This document shows, piece by piece, positions 7,667 to 17,061 of a DNA stretch of 64,000 nucleotides. The stretch's first letter is position 1. Each line of letters starts with the position of its first letter. Source of the stretch: Bradyrhizobium sp. CCBAU 53421. Lineage in GTDB: Bacteria > Pseudomonadota > Alphaproteobacteria > Rhizobiales > Xanthobacteraceae. Where the stretch lies: contig NZ_CP030047.1 in the NCBI RefSeq assembly GCF_015291625.1, positions 7,688,001 through 7,752,000 on the forward strand, written 5' to 3'. A program made the translations under genes and the position numbers. The notes below the pieces were generated by a model that was not told the origin of the DNA, made no database searches, and was given only the letters and a program-made list of their open reading frames with translations.

Positions 7667-10120
7667 CTAGTTCGCGGATAGGTTCTTTTCCTTGGCGAGC
7701 TCTGCTTCGGACAACATCGATGTACCAATAACGCGATCTTTTACCAATTGCGCGATCTCATCGTCAGAAAGCCCGAGAAGCTCTGATAATACATCTCTGT
7801 TATGTTGTCCGAGAGTTGGCGCAGCTGTACGGACTAGATAAGGACCTGCGTTCTCCCGAATTGGCATCGATGGCTGGGGATGGACTCCGATGAAGGGGCG
7901 TTCAATCTCCTGCAGAAATGCACGCGAGCGAAGATGCCGATCCTTTAGTAGATCAATTGGCAAGCGGGCCACACCCGATGCGACTTTCGCCGCCTGCAAC
8001 TCCGCCATGGCATCATCCTCATCGCGGGCGATGGTCCAGGCTTCGATGCTTCTCTCAATGTCATCTTCAATGGCTCGACGAGGCCCTGCAGATCTCAGCG
8101 ATGCGTTCGTCGCCCAGTCTGTCCGACCAATGACCTTGGCAAGTCTCTGCCACATGTCCTCGTCAGTCGCAGCGACTATTATCCATTTGTCCTCCCCTGC
8201 ACACCGAAAACAGCCATGCGGCACGAACTCCGGATGTCGATTGCCATATCTGCGCGGTGGCAAGCCGCCGATCGACTGAAGGGTGATCCATGGCGCAGCG
8301 AACGGCATCAGACATTCGATTTGCGCCAGATCAACGAACTGGCCTTGTCCGGTCCTGCGGGCGTGAATCAATGCAACTAGGACTGCCGCGCAGCCGTTCA
8401 CCCCACCAACGGGATCGCCAAGAGCGATGTGAGTCATAACAGGTGGCCCATCAGCGCTTCCGATTACGCTGGGAAGTCCTGAACCCTGCTCGAGAGTTGA
8501 GCCGTAAGCTCGGCAATCGCGATAGACGCTGTTCGTCCCAAATGCTGACATCGACATCATCACCAGCCGAGGGTTAAGAGCCTTGAGTACATCGAAACCA
8601 AGTCCGAGTTTGCTCAGTACACCGACTGAAAAATTGTCGACCGAAATATCGGCGCCTGCCAGTAACCGTTTAGCAAGAGCGGTCCCCTGCGGATGCTTCA
8701 GGTCAAGTGTGATTCCACGCTTGTTTCGATTGATTATGCTGAAGCATGATGCCTTTTCGTACATTTTGTCCGTTACATAACCAGGACGTCGATCAAGGCC
8801 GCGCCACCAATCCGGATACTGGACGGCCTCGATCTTGATCACATCTGCTCCGAGATCGGCCAGTGTGCGCGTACATAAGGGGCCGGCCCAGCCCATTGTG
8901 AAGTCGATGACACGAACGCCCTGCAAAGGTTTTCGATCAGCATCGATACAGTTCGGCGCCTCTAATGCGAACGATGCATCTGTTCGATTAGGTACGTACG
9001 CCTGCTGTTCACCAGCGGCTGGCACTTTTCCTCCCCTGCGCGGTGGGGTCGATGTCAAGTGCAGCGCCGAACCGACAGTCAGTCCCGCTTCCTCGGCAGT
9101 TCGGACGGGCACGATTGCGCCGCGAGCCAGTCGCTCCGGGTCCTGAAGTAGATCGGATGTTTCCGGCACCGGCACGATCGGGATTTTGCGTGCCAATCCT
9201 TCCGCAAACCATTGCAATGCAGTCCGCGCTTCAAGCTTCGGGATTAACTGCCGTTCGATCTGTTCGATATTCTGCAGCCGACCTTCGTTGAAGGTTAGCG
9301 CCGGATCATCACGTAGTTCGGGCAGATCGAGCATGTCGCAGAATGCCCGCCATTGCTCCGGCTTGGCCGTGGTGACGCCGAGCCAACCGCACTTTGTCTG
9401 GTATATGCCTGTCGGAAAGTTAGGCCAAAAGCGGTTGATTCCGATCCGGCGCATGACGTCGCCCTGCGCAAAGGCCTCGAACATGAGATACTCGGTCAGG
9501 GTGATATTCGATTCGAAGATGCTGACCGACCACGACCGCCCGCCTCCACCCTGCGTTTGCGAAACCGCCGAGCTAGCCGCGGCGATAAAGCCCCAGAGAC
9601 CCGCAACAATACCAGCCTGGAAATCTGGAGCGTGCAAAGGCGGGCCTTCGGCAGGTCCGGCCAACTTCACTAGGCCGGCTAGGGCTCGCACAGTGGAATC
9701 GGTCGCGGCGAATCCTGCATAGTGTCCCTCGGCGCCGAACCAACTAGCTTCGAGATGGATCAATCCCGGCCGACGCTGGCGGATTGGACCGATCTCCATG
9801 GACGGGCAACCAGCGGGATCAACGTCGCGACCATCGACCAAAATGTCGCAATCCTCGATTAGGGACGTAAGTAGCTGGAGCGAATTCGGCTCGGCAGGAT
9901 CGATGATAGTGCTTGATTTGTTGACGTTGAGAAACGCAAACCATGCACTCTGGCCACCGCGCGTGAGTGGTTCGCTGCGCCGTATGGGATCACCGCTCGG
10001 CGGCTCGACCTTCTGCACATCGGCGCCGAAATCGGCAAACAGTCGCGCACAATAGCTGGTCGCGGCGGAGCTACCGATCTCGACGACCCGCAGATGCGAC
10101 AAGGCTCCGACTGTGGTCAT
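7667..10120 (-). CDS. double-domain family III CoA-transferase (CaiB/BaiF), 817 aa
   Basis: Two complete CaiB/BaiF modules are fused in one chain. Residues 1-370 start with LRVVEIGSSAATSYCARLF and LFADFGADVQKVEPPSGD; residues about 395-817 start with GVRVIDFTMGWAGPLCTRTL and LADLGADVIKIEA. Both halves keep the expected catalytic aspartate: LHAPDFQAG (Asp166) and ALGDPVGGVNG (Asp569), which would form the aspartyl-CoA intermediate. Single-module members are about 400 aa and usually work as interlaced dimers, so the fusion may act as a built-in heterodimer. The enzyme would move CoA between carboxylic acids and so activate or release an acid used by the neighbouring genes. The ATG at 10120 overlaps the TGA of an upstream reading frame (ATGA). 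It is probably the first intact gene of the minus-strand set. Confidence 0.85.
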   Translation of the reverse strand: MTTVGALSHLRVVEIGSSAATSYCARLFADFGADVQKVEPPSGDPIRRSEPLTRGGQSAWFAFLNVNKSSTIIDPAEPNSLQLLTSLIEDCDILVDGRDVDPAGCPSMEIGPIRQRRPGLIHLEASWFGAEGHYAGFAATDSTVRALAGLVKLAGPAEGPPLHAPDFQAGIVAGLWGFIAAASSAVSQTQGGGGRSWSVSIFESNITLTEYLMFEAFAQGDVMRRIGINRFWPNFPTGIYQTKCGWLGVTTAKPEQWRAFCDMLDLPELRDDPALTFNEGRLQNIEQIERQLIPKLEARTALQWFAEGLARKIPIVPVPETSDLLQDPERLARGAIVPVRTAEEAGLTVGSALHLTSTPPRRGGKVPAAGEQQAYVPNRTDASFALEAPNCIDADRKPLQGVRVIDFTMGWAGPLCTRTLADLGADVIKIEAVQYPDWWRGLDRRPGYVTDKMYEKASCFSIINRNKRGITLDLKHPQGTALAKRLLAGADISVDNFSVGVLSKLGLGFDVLKALNPRLVMMSMSAFGTNSVYRDCRAYGSTLEQGSGLPSVIGSADGPPVMTHIALGDPVGGVNGCAAVLVALIHARRTGQGQFVDLAQIECLMPFAAPWITLQSIGGLPPRRYGNRHPEFVPHGCFRCAGEDKWIIVAATDEDMWQRLAKVIGRTDWATNASLRSAGPRRAIEDDIERSIEAWTIARDEDDAMAELQAAKVASGVARLPIDLLKDRHLRSRAFLQEIERPFIGVHPQPSMPIRENAGPYLVRTAAPTLGQHNRDVLSELLGLSDDEIAQLVKDRVIGTSMLSEAELAKEKNLSAN

Positions 10121-11025
10121 GTGCCGAACCGCAATTGACGGCGCGACCTGTACGGCCTGGATAGCCGTGCGCCGCCCGTTGACGTAGCAAGGAAGCGATA
10201 TCTGGCATTGGCAATGTCTTCAGAGCGGCCACCAGCGTACTGACGACATTGCCGTTCTGAAACATAACCGAAAGCCGGACAGCACTGCGGTTGGTGCAGA
10301 TCTCCGCGGCCCATCTTACATCCTATGCTTCGAAATTGCGACGTTCACTCGCTCACCCACTCCGAGGTAAACCACTAAGTTTAGCAAGACACCTACCAAA
10401 TCAGAGAGGATCCCCGGGGGGGGCGCGCGTCCCGCCCAAGACGCACTGATGCAGGATCTCGTCTCGCATTCACGACTCGCTCCTTGTCCGAAACCAAGCC
10501 GAAATACTTTTCGAAGCTGCACTTATGCCAGCCCGTGACGCCAGCCATCATCAGCTCGGGGCTGCGGCCGTACCGTAATCAAAGGAGTGAGCGCCCATGC
10601 CCTCGACAACGACTCGCGAGAGCGAGACTATGCAGCTCCGCCTTTGGCCGCGCTCAGCTGTCGCGCGCCACGGAAACTGTCCCCTTATGTTGCCTCAGAT
10701 GACAATGTTATCGAAGTACACCTTAGTGTCTCCCGAATCAGCCGCCGCGAGTCCGAACAAGCCGCTTGGGGAGCGCGCCCTCAAGAGCGCCGTAGAGGGC
10801 GAGCGGCTTGCTCGGATTGGGCGAATGAGTTTGTCGGGCTTAGGTACTAAGATACGGAGCTTGATCCGATAGTGTGGTTTCTGTGCTGCTGACCAGCTAT
10901 CTAGCGGCCTTTGATCACCAATTCTTCACCCATGCCTGCACCGCCTTGGCCGCTGAACCGACCAGGCGCATGCGCTTCCAGCCGGGAGAAAGATCGACCG
11001 CGGACAATTGGGAGCCGCGGCGAGC
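10121..11025. other. region upstream of the operon; possible remnant, otherwise no gene
   Basis: Just upstream of the CoA-transferase gene the minus strand reads smoothly for about 70 codons (for example SVMFQNGNVVSTLVAALKTL, about 10200-10265), which may be the C-terminus of a lost upstream gene. From 10330 to 11025 there are only short unconvincing frames and one long hairpin described separately. No sigma-54 or nod-box type promoter was found. Confidence 0.35.
10753..10815. repeat. two-part inverted repeat (hairpin)
   Basis: Positions 10753-10766 (CCGAACAAGCCGCT) pair with 10802-10815 (AGCGGCTTGCTCGG) with one mismatch, and inside it 10776-10782 (CGCCCTC) pairs perfectly with 10795-10801 (GAGGGCG). 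A 9-nt bulge separates the two stems on one side only. It could be an element end, a protein-binding site or a folded RNA. No T-tract follows, so a simple terminator is unlikely. Confidence 0.45.
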
Positions 11026-11029
11026 CGTT

Positions 11030-11695
11030 CATACATGGGGGGAAGATGTGGGGTCGAGCATCGATGGCCGGTGTGGCACAGGCCTGCGCCGCACATAGTG
11101 GCCCCGATGAGTGCCCCGCTGATCACGCTCTTTCCGACTACCGCCGAGCTCTCGGGCAAAGGCCATCAAGTCGCATTGCACTGGCGCGATAGTCATCGCC
11201 GGCTTTGAGTCCCGCTGATCAACGCGCTTGCGGAGCCTCACTTTGAGCGTCTCGGTAATGTCTTCTCCGAGCTTGGACAACTTCGCTCCGGCGCAGCAGG
11301 CGCACGCCGCAGGTCCCGGCATGAGACGTGCTCGCGAGGCAGACGGTCCGGGAACGGTTGCGCGACCGCCTCTTGTGCGTGAGCCTACCTTCGTCGCCTT
11401 GGCCACGGCCATTTCGGCAGCGACTTCGTCCTTGGTTGCTGAGGCCTCGAGATACTCCAGCATCAGTTCGAGCTAATTTAGCAGCTTTGCGGTACGCTCC
11501 GAGCGAGGACTATAACTATCACGGTTCAGCTTTTCGATTTGCAGCTTTAGGTGAGCGATCAGCGTATGGTTGTCAGGACTGTTGGGCGCGAAAGCTGGCT
11601 AGTTTGGCGCGCGTCGCCAGCAACGCCGCTTGCAGCGCCTTAAGATCTTCCGGCAGCTTCTCGGGATCTCCACCCATTCAATGGTGGACTCGCAA
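11030..11695 (-). pseudogene. tnpC: IS66 transposase (tnpC) N-terminal part, broken
   Basis: The minus strand starts with MGGDPEKLPEDLKALQAA and RAKLASF, continues as RDSYSPRSERTAKLLN, LELMLEYLEA, and then the zinc-binding region PGPAACACCAGAKLSKLGED followed by ITETLKV. These are the N-terminal coiled coil and CxxC segment of IS66 transposases. In-frame stops and a shift near 11480-11570 break it, and the reading dissolves at about 11030 before the catalytic core. With tnpB and tnpA at 13290-13830 on the same strand it forms one IS66 copy split by the IS110 insertion. Confidence 0.75.
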
Positions 11696-11937
11696 AGCCT
11701 CGATTTTGGCGGCACGCTTTTTGCAATCACACGGGGATATTGCGCAACAATCCTGCGCTCTGCCATCGCCAACTGCGTTGGAGGTTGCGCCAGTCAGTCG
11801 CCTCGAAAATACTCCGTCTGAGTTGCCAGACATACTACACCGTCCAACGTCGCCGGCCGAATGACTTGGACTTTTCTTGTGCGGGATCGCATCCTGCGCG
11901 TTGCCGGGTGATAGAACCGGCAAGGAAGGAGATTGCT

Positions 11938-13021
11938 ATGCAAGGGGTTTGTACCTTCGTTGGTCTCGGCGTACACAAGGAGACAATTTCTGTCGCGATG
12001 TGGATGCTGGACAGCGGGTGAGGTTCGGCATGCACGATCAAGAACGATCCGGCGGCAATTGGCGAACTCGCTCGGGTCTGGCGCGTCGACATGGAGTCTT
12101 CGTCTACGAGGCCGGATCATGCGGCTACAACGTTCAGCGTCAACTCTCGGTGTAGGGAATGATCTGCAGAGTGTGCGCTCCTTCGCTCACGCCCCGCAAG
12201 CCGGGCGTGCGGATTAAGAACGACAGGCACTGACGCCATTGCTTTGGCTCGTCTGCACCGGGCCGGTGCGTTCACCTATGTCTGGGTATCAGACGCGCTT
12301 CATGAAGCACTACGCGACCTGCTACCGCGCGACGCGCGGCCGGTCAGGATGCGCGCCGAGACCGCATCCGCATCCAGTCGTTCAGTGCTCTGTTGCGACT
12401 TGCGAAGGTAAGGCCTGGAGTCGGTAGTCGCCGACACCGGATGTGGCTCTGAAACAGAACGTTCGCTCATCCGACGCAACAGATTGCGTTCCAGAACTAC
12501 CTCAACGAGCTCGAGCATAATGAGGCCGCAAGCAGGAATTGAGCATCAAATCTGAGAAGTGATCATCGGCTGCGCCTGGGCCAAGCAGATGCAGCCTCTG
12601 CAAGCATTGAAGGGCGTCAGTCCAATTGTCGCCGCTACCGTGCTCGCCGAGATCGGAGACCTCTCCCGCTTCGCGCATCCGCGGCAGCTCGCTGCCTACT
12701 TTGGCCTCGCTCCCGGCCAGCACAGCTGCGGCGGCACGGTAAGGTCGCGCGGCATTACCAAGGCCGGCAGCTCGATGGCCGGGCGGTGCCGTGTGAAATC
12801 GCCCGGAGCTATCGCACCACACCGAGGGTCGGCAGCGGATGAAAGAGCGCTGCCCGCCAGTTTCACAAGATATCGGTGCTCTGGCCTGGAAGGCTCAGCT
12901 ACGCCTTCACAACAGCTATCGGAAGCTGACCACGCGCGGAAAACGCTCGGTCGCCGCGACCGCTGCAGTTGCGCGTGAGCTGCTCGGCTTCATTTGGTCG
13001 ATCGGCCAACGAGCCCGCTAG
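11938..13021 (+). pseudogene. IS110-family transposase, frameshifted
   Basis: The frame opens with TFVGLGVHKETISVAMWM, the DEDD-type N-terminus of IS110/IS116/IS902 transposases (the usual Asp of GLDVHK is Gly here). It continues through pieces containing YEAGSCGYNVQRQL, LQALKGVSPIVAATVLAEI, LAAYFGLAPGQHS and GGTVRSRGITKAG, the last being the C-terminal transposase_20 domain with the conserved serine region. It ends in LLGFIWSIGQRAR at 13021. At least three frameshifts separate the pieces, so it is inactive. It lies between tnpB and tnpC of an IS66 element in opposite orientation, so it probably inserted there. Confidence 0.8.
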
Positions 13022-13289
13022 GCGCGTGATCGACCATGTATCCTACGATCCGCATCAGAGAGGACGCCGAGCGCGGTAGAGGGAATCCTCGAGTTTATCT
13101 TAGACAGGCGTGTTGCCAACCTCCGTGGCCAGAGCGAGGCAGCCCTCCGAAGCACCAATCATGGGATAATCGATCCCCGCATAGGAGCCTGAGCGACCGT
13201 CGAGCACACTCGGCGTCCTCACCCATGCGGATCGTATGCATCAAATATCCCCGTCCCCAAAGAGACAGTCGGGAAGCTGTGTTCAAAAC

Positions 13290-13540
13290 GGTTGAAAAAG
13301 GCCATAGGAGATGAAGCGGCCACGATCCAATCGCTTGGCTTAGATCGACAGCCCGACCCGTCGTACCACCGCGCTTTGATCAGGGTGCCAGCACGACCAG
13401 GGAACACAAAGGCGTCGTCGGCAAAAGGATCTCGCCCCAGCCCCCTCCTGCACCAGCCACGCCAGAGCCTGCACGCCTTTGCGCACGTCAGTGTGACCGG
13501 CTGCGATCCAGATCCTCGCTCCTGCCGCGAGCGGGATCAT
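13290..13540 (-). pseudogene. tnpB: IS66 tnpB (Orf2), frameshifted
   Basis: The ATG at 13540 opens IPLAAGARIWIAAGHTDVRKG, the conserved start of IS66 Orf2 proteins, followed by LAWLVQEG. After a frameshift near 13410 the second frame reads VFPGRAGTLIKA and WYDGSGCRSK. The usual length is about 115 aa and the reading stops short. The ATG follows closely the end of the decayed tnpA reading frame, as is normal in IS66. Confidence 0.7.
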
Positions 13541-13544
13541 CGCC

Positions 13545-13830
13545 GCTCCAGCAGATCCATTATGCAGACAACGCGGTCATATCAACGACCGCGTCCACGA
13601 TCATGCGACAGGTCCTTGCCTACGACAATCTCCATGCGTCCGCTCGCTGCCCCCGCTAAAACTACTGGCGCACCGGCGGTTGGTCCAGCATCATGAGCGG
13701 CGCGAGATGCGTCGATGAGACCGCGCGCGGTGTCTGCAAACTCTGCAGAACGATCTTGAGCTTCTCATTATCGGTCCAGCGACGGCGACGGGCAGTATTG
13801 ACAACCTTAAGCCGTACATTTTGAGCTGCG
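13545..13830 (-). pseudogene. tnpA: IS66 tnpA (Orf1) remnant
   Basis: On the minus strand ARRRRWTDNEKLKIVLQSLQ resembles the helix-turn-helix start of IS66 Orf1, and IVDAVVDMTALSA followed by MDLLERR resembles its C-terminus. Stops and shifts lie between. It belongs with the tnpB just downstream. Confidence 0.6.
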
Positions 13831-13979
13831 AACTTATGGGCTATTACACAGCACTCACGTTAACCCGGCAAGGCGGCCCTCACCGGAGGGAGACAAAGAA
13901 AATATAAGCGGCAAGCTGAAGAGGCCGTTCAGGCGACGTGGTTCCATGGCATAAGCCGCGTCGATTTAGCTGCTCGGCT

Positions 13980-14420
13980 AGCCGTTGGCGATACGCTGAA
14001 GCGTTAGGGCGAGGCGGACGGGTAGATCGACGTTGGTCATTTTCGCCGTCTGCAGCAGCTTTGCGATTGTGATCGGCCGCCGTCGCCGCCCCGAAGAGGC
14101 TGTTCTTTCTCGTGATTGTTTGTGCGCTCGTGGCGAGTTCGACGATGTTGAAGTCGAGCTCGATGCGGCCATCGGTGAGGATTCGTTCGAAGATTGCACG
14201 GCGCCAGACGGCATGGCGGATCACTTCAGCGAGTCTTGATTTGCCGAGATCCGCCGTACGGTCTGCTGCCAAAGATCGAAGAGATCTTCTACCACCGCCG
14301 AAGAGGTCCGCTGGCGCGCGGCAACGCGAGCGGGACTTTCCAGGGCGTCTTGATGGGTGCGCATACGATGAAGATCACCTGATTGACGCAAGCGCGCGAG
14401 CACGGCGAGGTCCATCACGG
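13980..14420 (-). pseudogene. IS66 tnpC C-terminal fragment
   Basis: The minus strand reads VEDLFDLWQQTVRRIS, then the frameshifted region around AVWRRAIFERILTDGRIELD, TITRKNSLFG and [11 protein letters not shown], which match the last 130 residues of IS66 transposases. This copy is separate from the tnpC N-terminal piece at 11.0-11.7 kb because it lies on the other side of tnpA. Frameshifts make it inactive. Confidence 0.7.
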
Positions 14421-14771
14421 TCTTGCGTGAAGGTCCGGCAGCCTACTGACCAGCGGACTCGTCTCCTTGGCGCAGGAGCTTCCATTCGCAGGGCAAGCGC
14501 CAAGGTGACAGGGAAGTGAATCCACTGCTAATCCACGTAATGAGCAGGAAAACGCCATGGCTAGAGGTCCCCTCACAACCTCGAGCTGGCTGGATAAATT
14601 CTAATCAGAAGTTCCGGTTGCGCTGGCGGCACTCCCGTATTCCGGTCCTCAACAATCCAATGTCTCACCAGAATAGGTAGTATCCCGATTTATTGTTGGA
14701 GATGTACTATTAGCGAACAACACGCTGTGGAAGAGAAGAACACGGCTTGTCACACGGCCAGCAGGGGCAGC

Positions 14772-15461
14772 ATGGTTAGCTTAGTGAATCCGTTGCAAGT
14801 TTCACGGTTCCTTCAAGTGTATGACGTCGCCGCCGCGCAAAAGGGTATCAAGCTTTCGATTGGATTCGATTTCCATGAATATGTGGCGATCACACGGACG
14901 CTTGCAACAAAGAAGCCGACTTATCCAATTTTTCGGCCCGACCGCTCGCCAATTAGACTTGGCGAGGGTTACTGGCTAATCGGCGTCGATAAGAATAACG
15001 AGATTGCACTTGTAGAGGCTGCTCGACTGTATCACCTTTCGGACAGCAACCTCGCACATCATCTCGAATCTCTGAAGATATTTTACGCTGACCCGATCAA
15101 ACATGCGCATCCTCAGGACCGCTGCATTTGTACGGCACCAAGCGCGCGCAGCATCACTGGGAAAGTCGTCTATCACGGAGATGTTTGGGTGCGCAATGAC
15201 TTTAGAGGACAGGGGATACCCAAGATCATGACGGGAATAGTACGCGGCGTATCTTTTGCAATGTGGGCCCCTGATTTTGTTTTTGGACTTGCGCCGCGGT
15301 GGTCAAGGGACAAGAACGTCTATCTCACAGCGCACTATGAACCTGGCGGATCGGCGTTGCGCCTAGTGGAGGAGGATATCGTCGATGAGGATTGGCTTAT
15401 GTGGATAACCAGCGAGGAGCTGAGGCACCATGTTGATTATCCCAATGGATTGACCGCCTGA
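14772..15461 (+). CDS. GNAT-like N-acyltransferase family protein, second copy (229 aa)
   Basis: This is the plus-strand paralogue of the gene at 4537-5238, with matching sequence over the whole length (SRFLQVYDVAAAQKGIKLSI; GDVWVRNDFRGQGIPKIM; HYEPGGSALRLVEEDIVD). The frame extends upstream to a GTG at 14727, but the ATG at 14772 is preceded by AGGGG and matches the start of the other copy. RNDFRGQG resembles GNAT motif A. Compared with the first copy it has a shortened loop after the conserved APDF segment. It is intact, while the aminomutase-like gene that follows it is decayed, so either this enzyme works with products of the 1-10 kb operon or it is retained by chance. The substrate is unknown. 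Confidence 0.65.
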   Translation: MVSLVNPLQVSRFLQVYDVAAAQKGIKLSIGFDFHEYVAITRTLATKKPTYPIFRPDRSPIRLGEGYWLIGVDKNNEIALVEAARLYHLSDSNLAHHLESLKIFYADPIKHAHPQDRCICTAPSARSITGKVVYHGDVWVRNDFRGQGIPKIMTGIVRGVSFAMWAPDFVFGLAPRWSRDKNVYLTAHYEPGGSALRLVEEDIVDEDWLMWITSEELRHHVDYPNGLTA

Positions 15462-15699
15462 GTGTCGGCGGCATGACTGGCATGACAATCGGGCGAGTCA
15501 TGCTCGGAGCCGTAATTGAATTCTACAGGAATGCCTCGCCACCTGCTACTTCAACTGGGCACGCGAGGTGTGTCTGCACAGAAGCGCACCTGCGCCAACT
15601 AGGTGCGCGGCTCAGTCGTCAAATGACTACTAGATCGTTGAGACTCCCCTGAATCATGAAAATAGGCTGAGCCGGTGGTCACAGGCTCAAAAACAGGGA

Positions 15700-16470
15700 T
15701 TGGTGCGTGTCGGGGAGAGATCAAATGAAAGCTTCGCGCGCGGTTTTCCTGATGGTACATCACGAGTCATCATCAAGCAGGTTCCGGAGACTTGCTGCCG
15801 TCGTTCTGGATCCGTCGCCAAGCCGCCGTGGTCCAACTCGGCCTTAAACCTGGGTTTATTGCTGCGGTTCAGGAAACGGCTCGTAGCAACGGCATTCTAA
15901 GTGGTTTCTGATGAAGTCCTGAACGTGAGATAGAGTTTCCAAGGGTCTTCTACACGCTACGTGTCTTATCCAGACCTTACCGCGATAGGCAAGACTATCG
16001 GTGACAGTTTGCCAATCGGAGCCGTCGCGAGGACGTGATGAAAGTGTTTGATACCTTAGTGGGCCGACCACCGATACCGCAGGGCGGGACGTTTTCTGCC
16101 AGCCTCTGCCCATGACAGCGAGGTCTTGTCGCAATGCGACACATTCATCACGCGGCACTTGCACATCTCGAGATACTCGGAAACTTTGTCCCGGATGGAT
16201 TGGTCGGGCAAATCTCGACACGGGGCGCGCTCTCTGTGCGTGACCGGAGCCGCCTCACTCTTTCGCATCCAGCTGATGGCGCAAATCCCTAATGACTCCC
16301 GTGAGGCCTCCCCTCGCCAGCCGGCTCAATGCTAATGAAGTAGCTCACGCGCTTCTTTGCAGGGAAGGGCATTATCATGCCGTATGGCATTGTCGGTTCG
16401 ACGTCCACGTCCGATGACACGCGTCAACACCAGGTTGTTCGTTGAGGGTTTTCTAGACTACCATTAAGGT
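15700..16470 (+). pseudogene. decayed GSA-aminomutase-like class III aminotransferase, second copy
   Basis: Pieces of the protein encoded at 3076-4404 can be followed on the plus strand in order: FPDGTSRVIIKQ from the N-terminus; after a large internal deletion LAAVVLDPSPSRR and the region around SDEVLNVR; then GKTIGDSLPIGAV around the lysine motif; CVTGAASLFRIQLMAQIPND; and FVEGFLDYH near the end. Several frameshifts and stops interrupt it. Gene order (GNAT-like, then aminomutase-like) equals that of the 1-10 kb operon, so the pair was duplicated or acquired twice and this half decayed. Confidence 0.8.
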
Positions 16471-16509
16471 ATGCCTCCGCTGACGGCACCTCCTTGTTTG
16501 ACGGAGTCG

Positions 16510-16549
16510 AGCGCTGCAGGTCCTAGGGGTAATCCTAGGACAAAGCGCT
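16510..16549. repeat. compound perfect hairpin
   Basis: AGCGCT (16510-16515) pairs with AGCGCT (16544-16549), and within it GTCCTAGG (16520-16527) pairs perfectly with CCTAGGAC (16534-16541) around a 6-nt loop. It lies 3' of the decayed aminomutase gene. There is no T-tract, so it may be a recombination or transposon-end structure rather than a terminator. Confidence 0.5.
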
Positions 16550-16569
16550 ATGACGATTTTGCCGGCAGT

Positions 16570-16680
16570 AGCGTCGGTGGTTGCAGGACGAGAAACGCCG
16601 GCTGATTGCAGCATCGCTTAAGCCCGGCCTTCATGTGAGCCAGCTGTTCAGGTGGGATGTTGCCGAGGCGCCATAGACGT
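16570..16680 (+). pseudogene. IS66 tnpA (Orf1) fragment
   Basis: The plus strand reads RRWLQDEKRRLIAASLKPG followed by HVSQLFRW, a shortened version of the helix-turn-helix of IS66 Orf1, then stops. Nothing else of the element is attached. From here to 17060 no gene was recognised. Confidence 0.5.
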
Positions 16681-17061
16681 CGGCGCCGGCGCGTCGAAGA
16701 GCCTGGGCATCATCGAGATCGATCTTGGTACGATGCGTCGTAAATTTCCAAGCCGTCGCCAAAATCAGGGGCGCGTACCATCATTGCGATCAATCCGTGG
16801 GACGCTTGGATTGCTGCGCGGATGGCGACCGGCGTTTAGGGGACGCGATCTGAATACAGGATATTGTGGAGAATTGTAGGAACCAGTCGTTGTGATGCCA
16901 AGGGAGAAAGTCAAGCGGCAAACACCACGAGACGCGAGTACTGAAGCACAACACTGGGGCGGATCGGCTCGTAGTAATGATGAAGGTGCTGAAATGGAAC
17001 TGGGCGAAGGGACCGAAACGGGCGGTTGCTCCATATGCAACTGTGACGCGCAGGAGGACAT

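Noticed and set aside
10121..10600. Search for sigma-54 (NifA-type) or nod-box promoters upstream of the operon and of the other live genes
   Set aside because: No TGGCAC-N5-TTGC pattern with the right spacing and no long nod-box-like repeat was found by eye. TGGCACG strings near 45450 and 50738 lack a matching -12 part.
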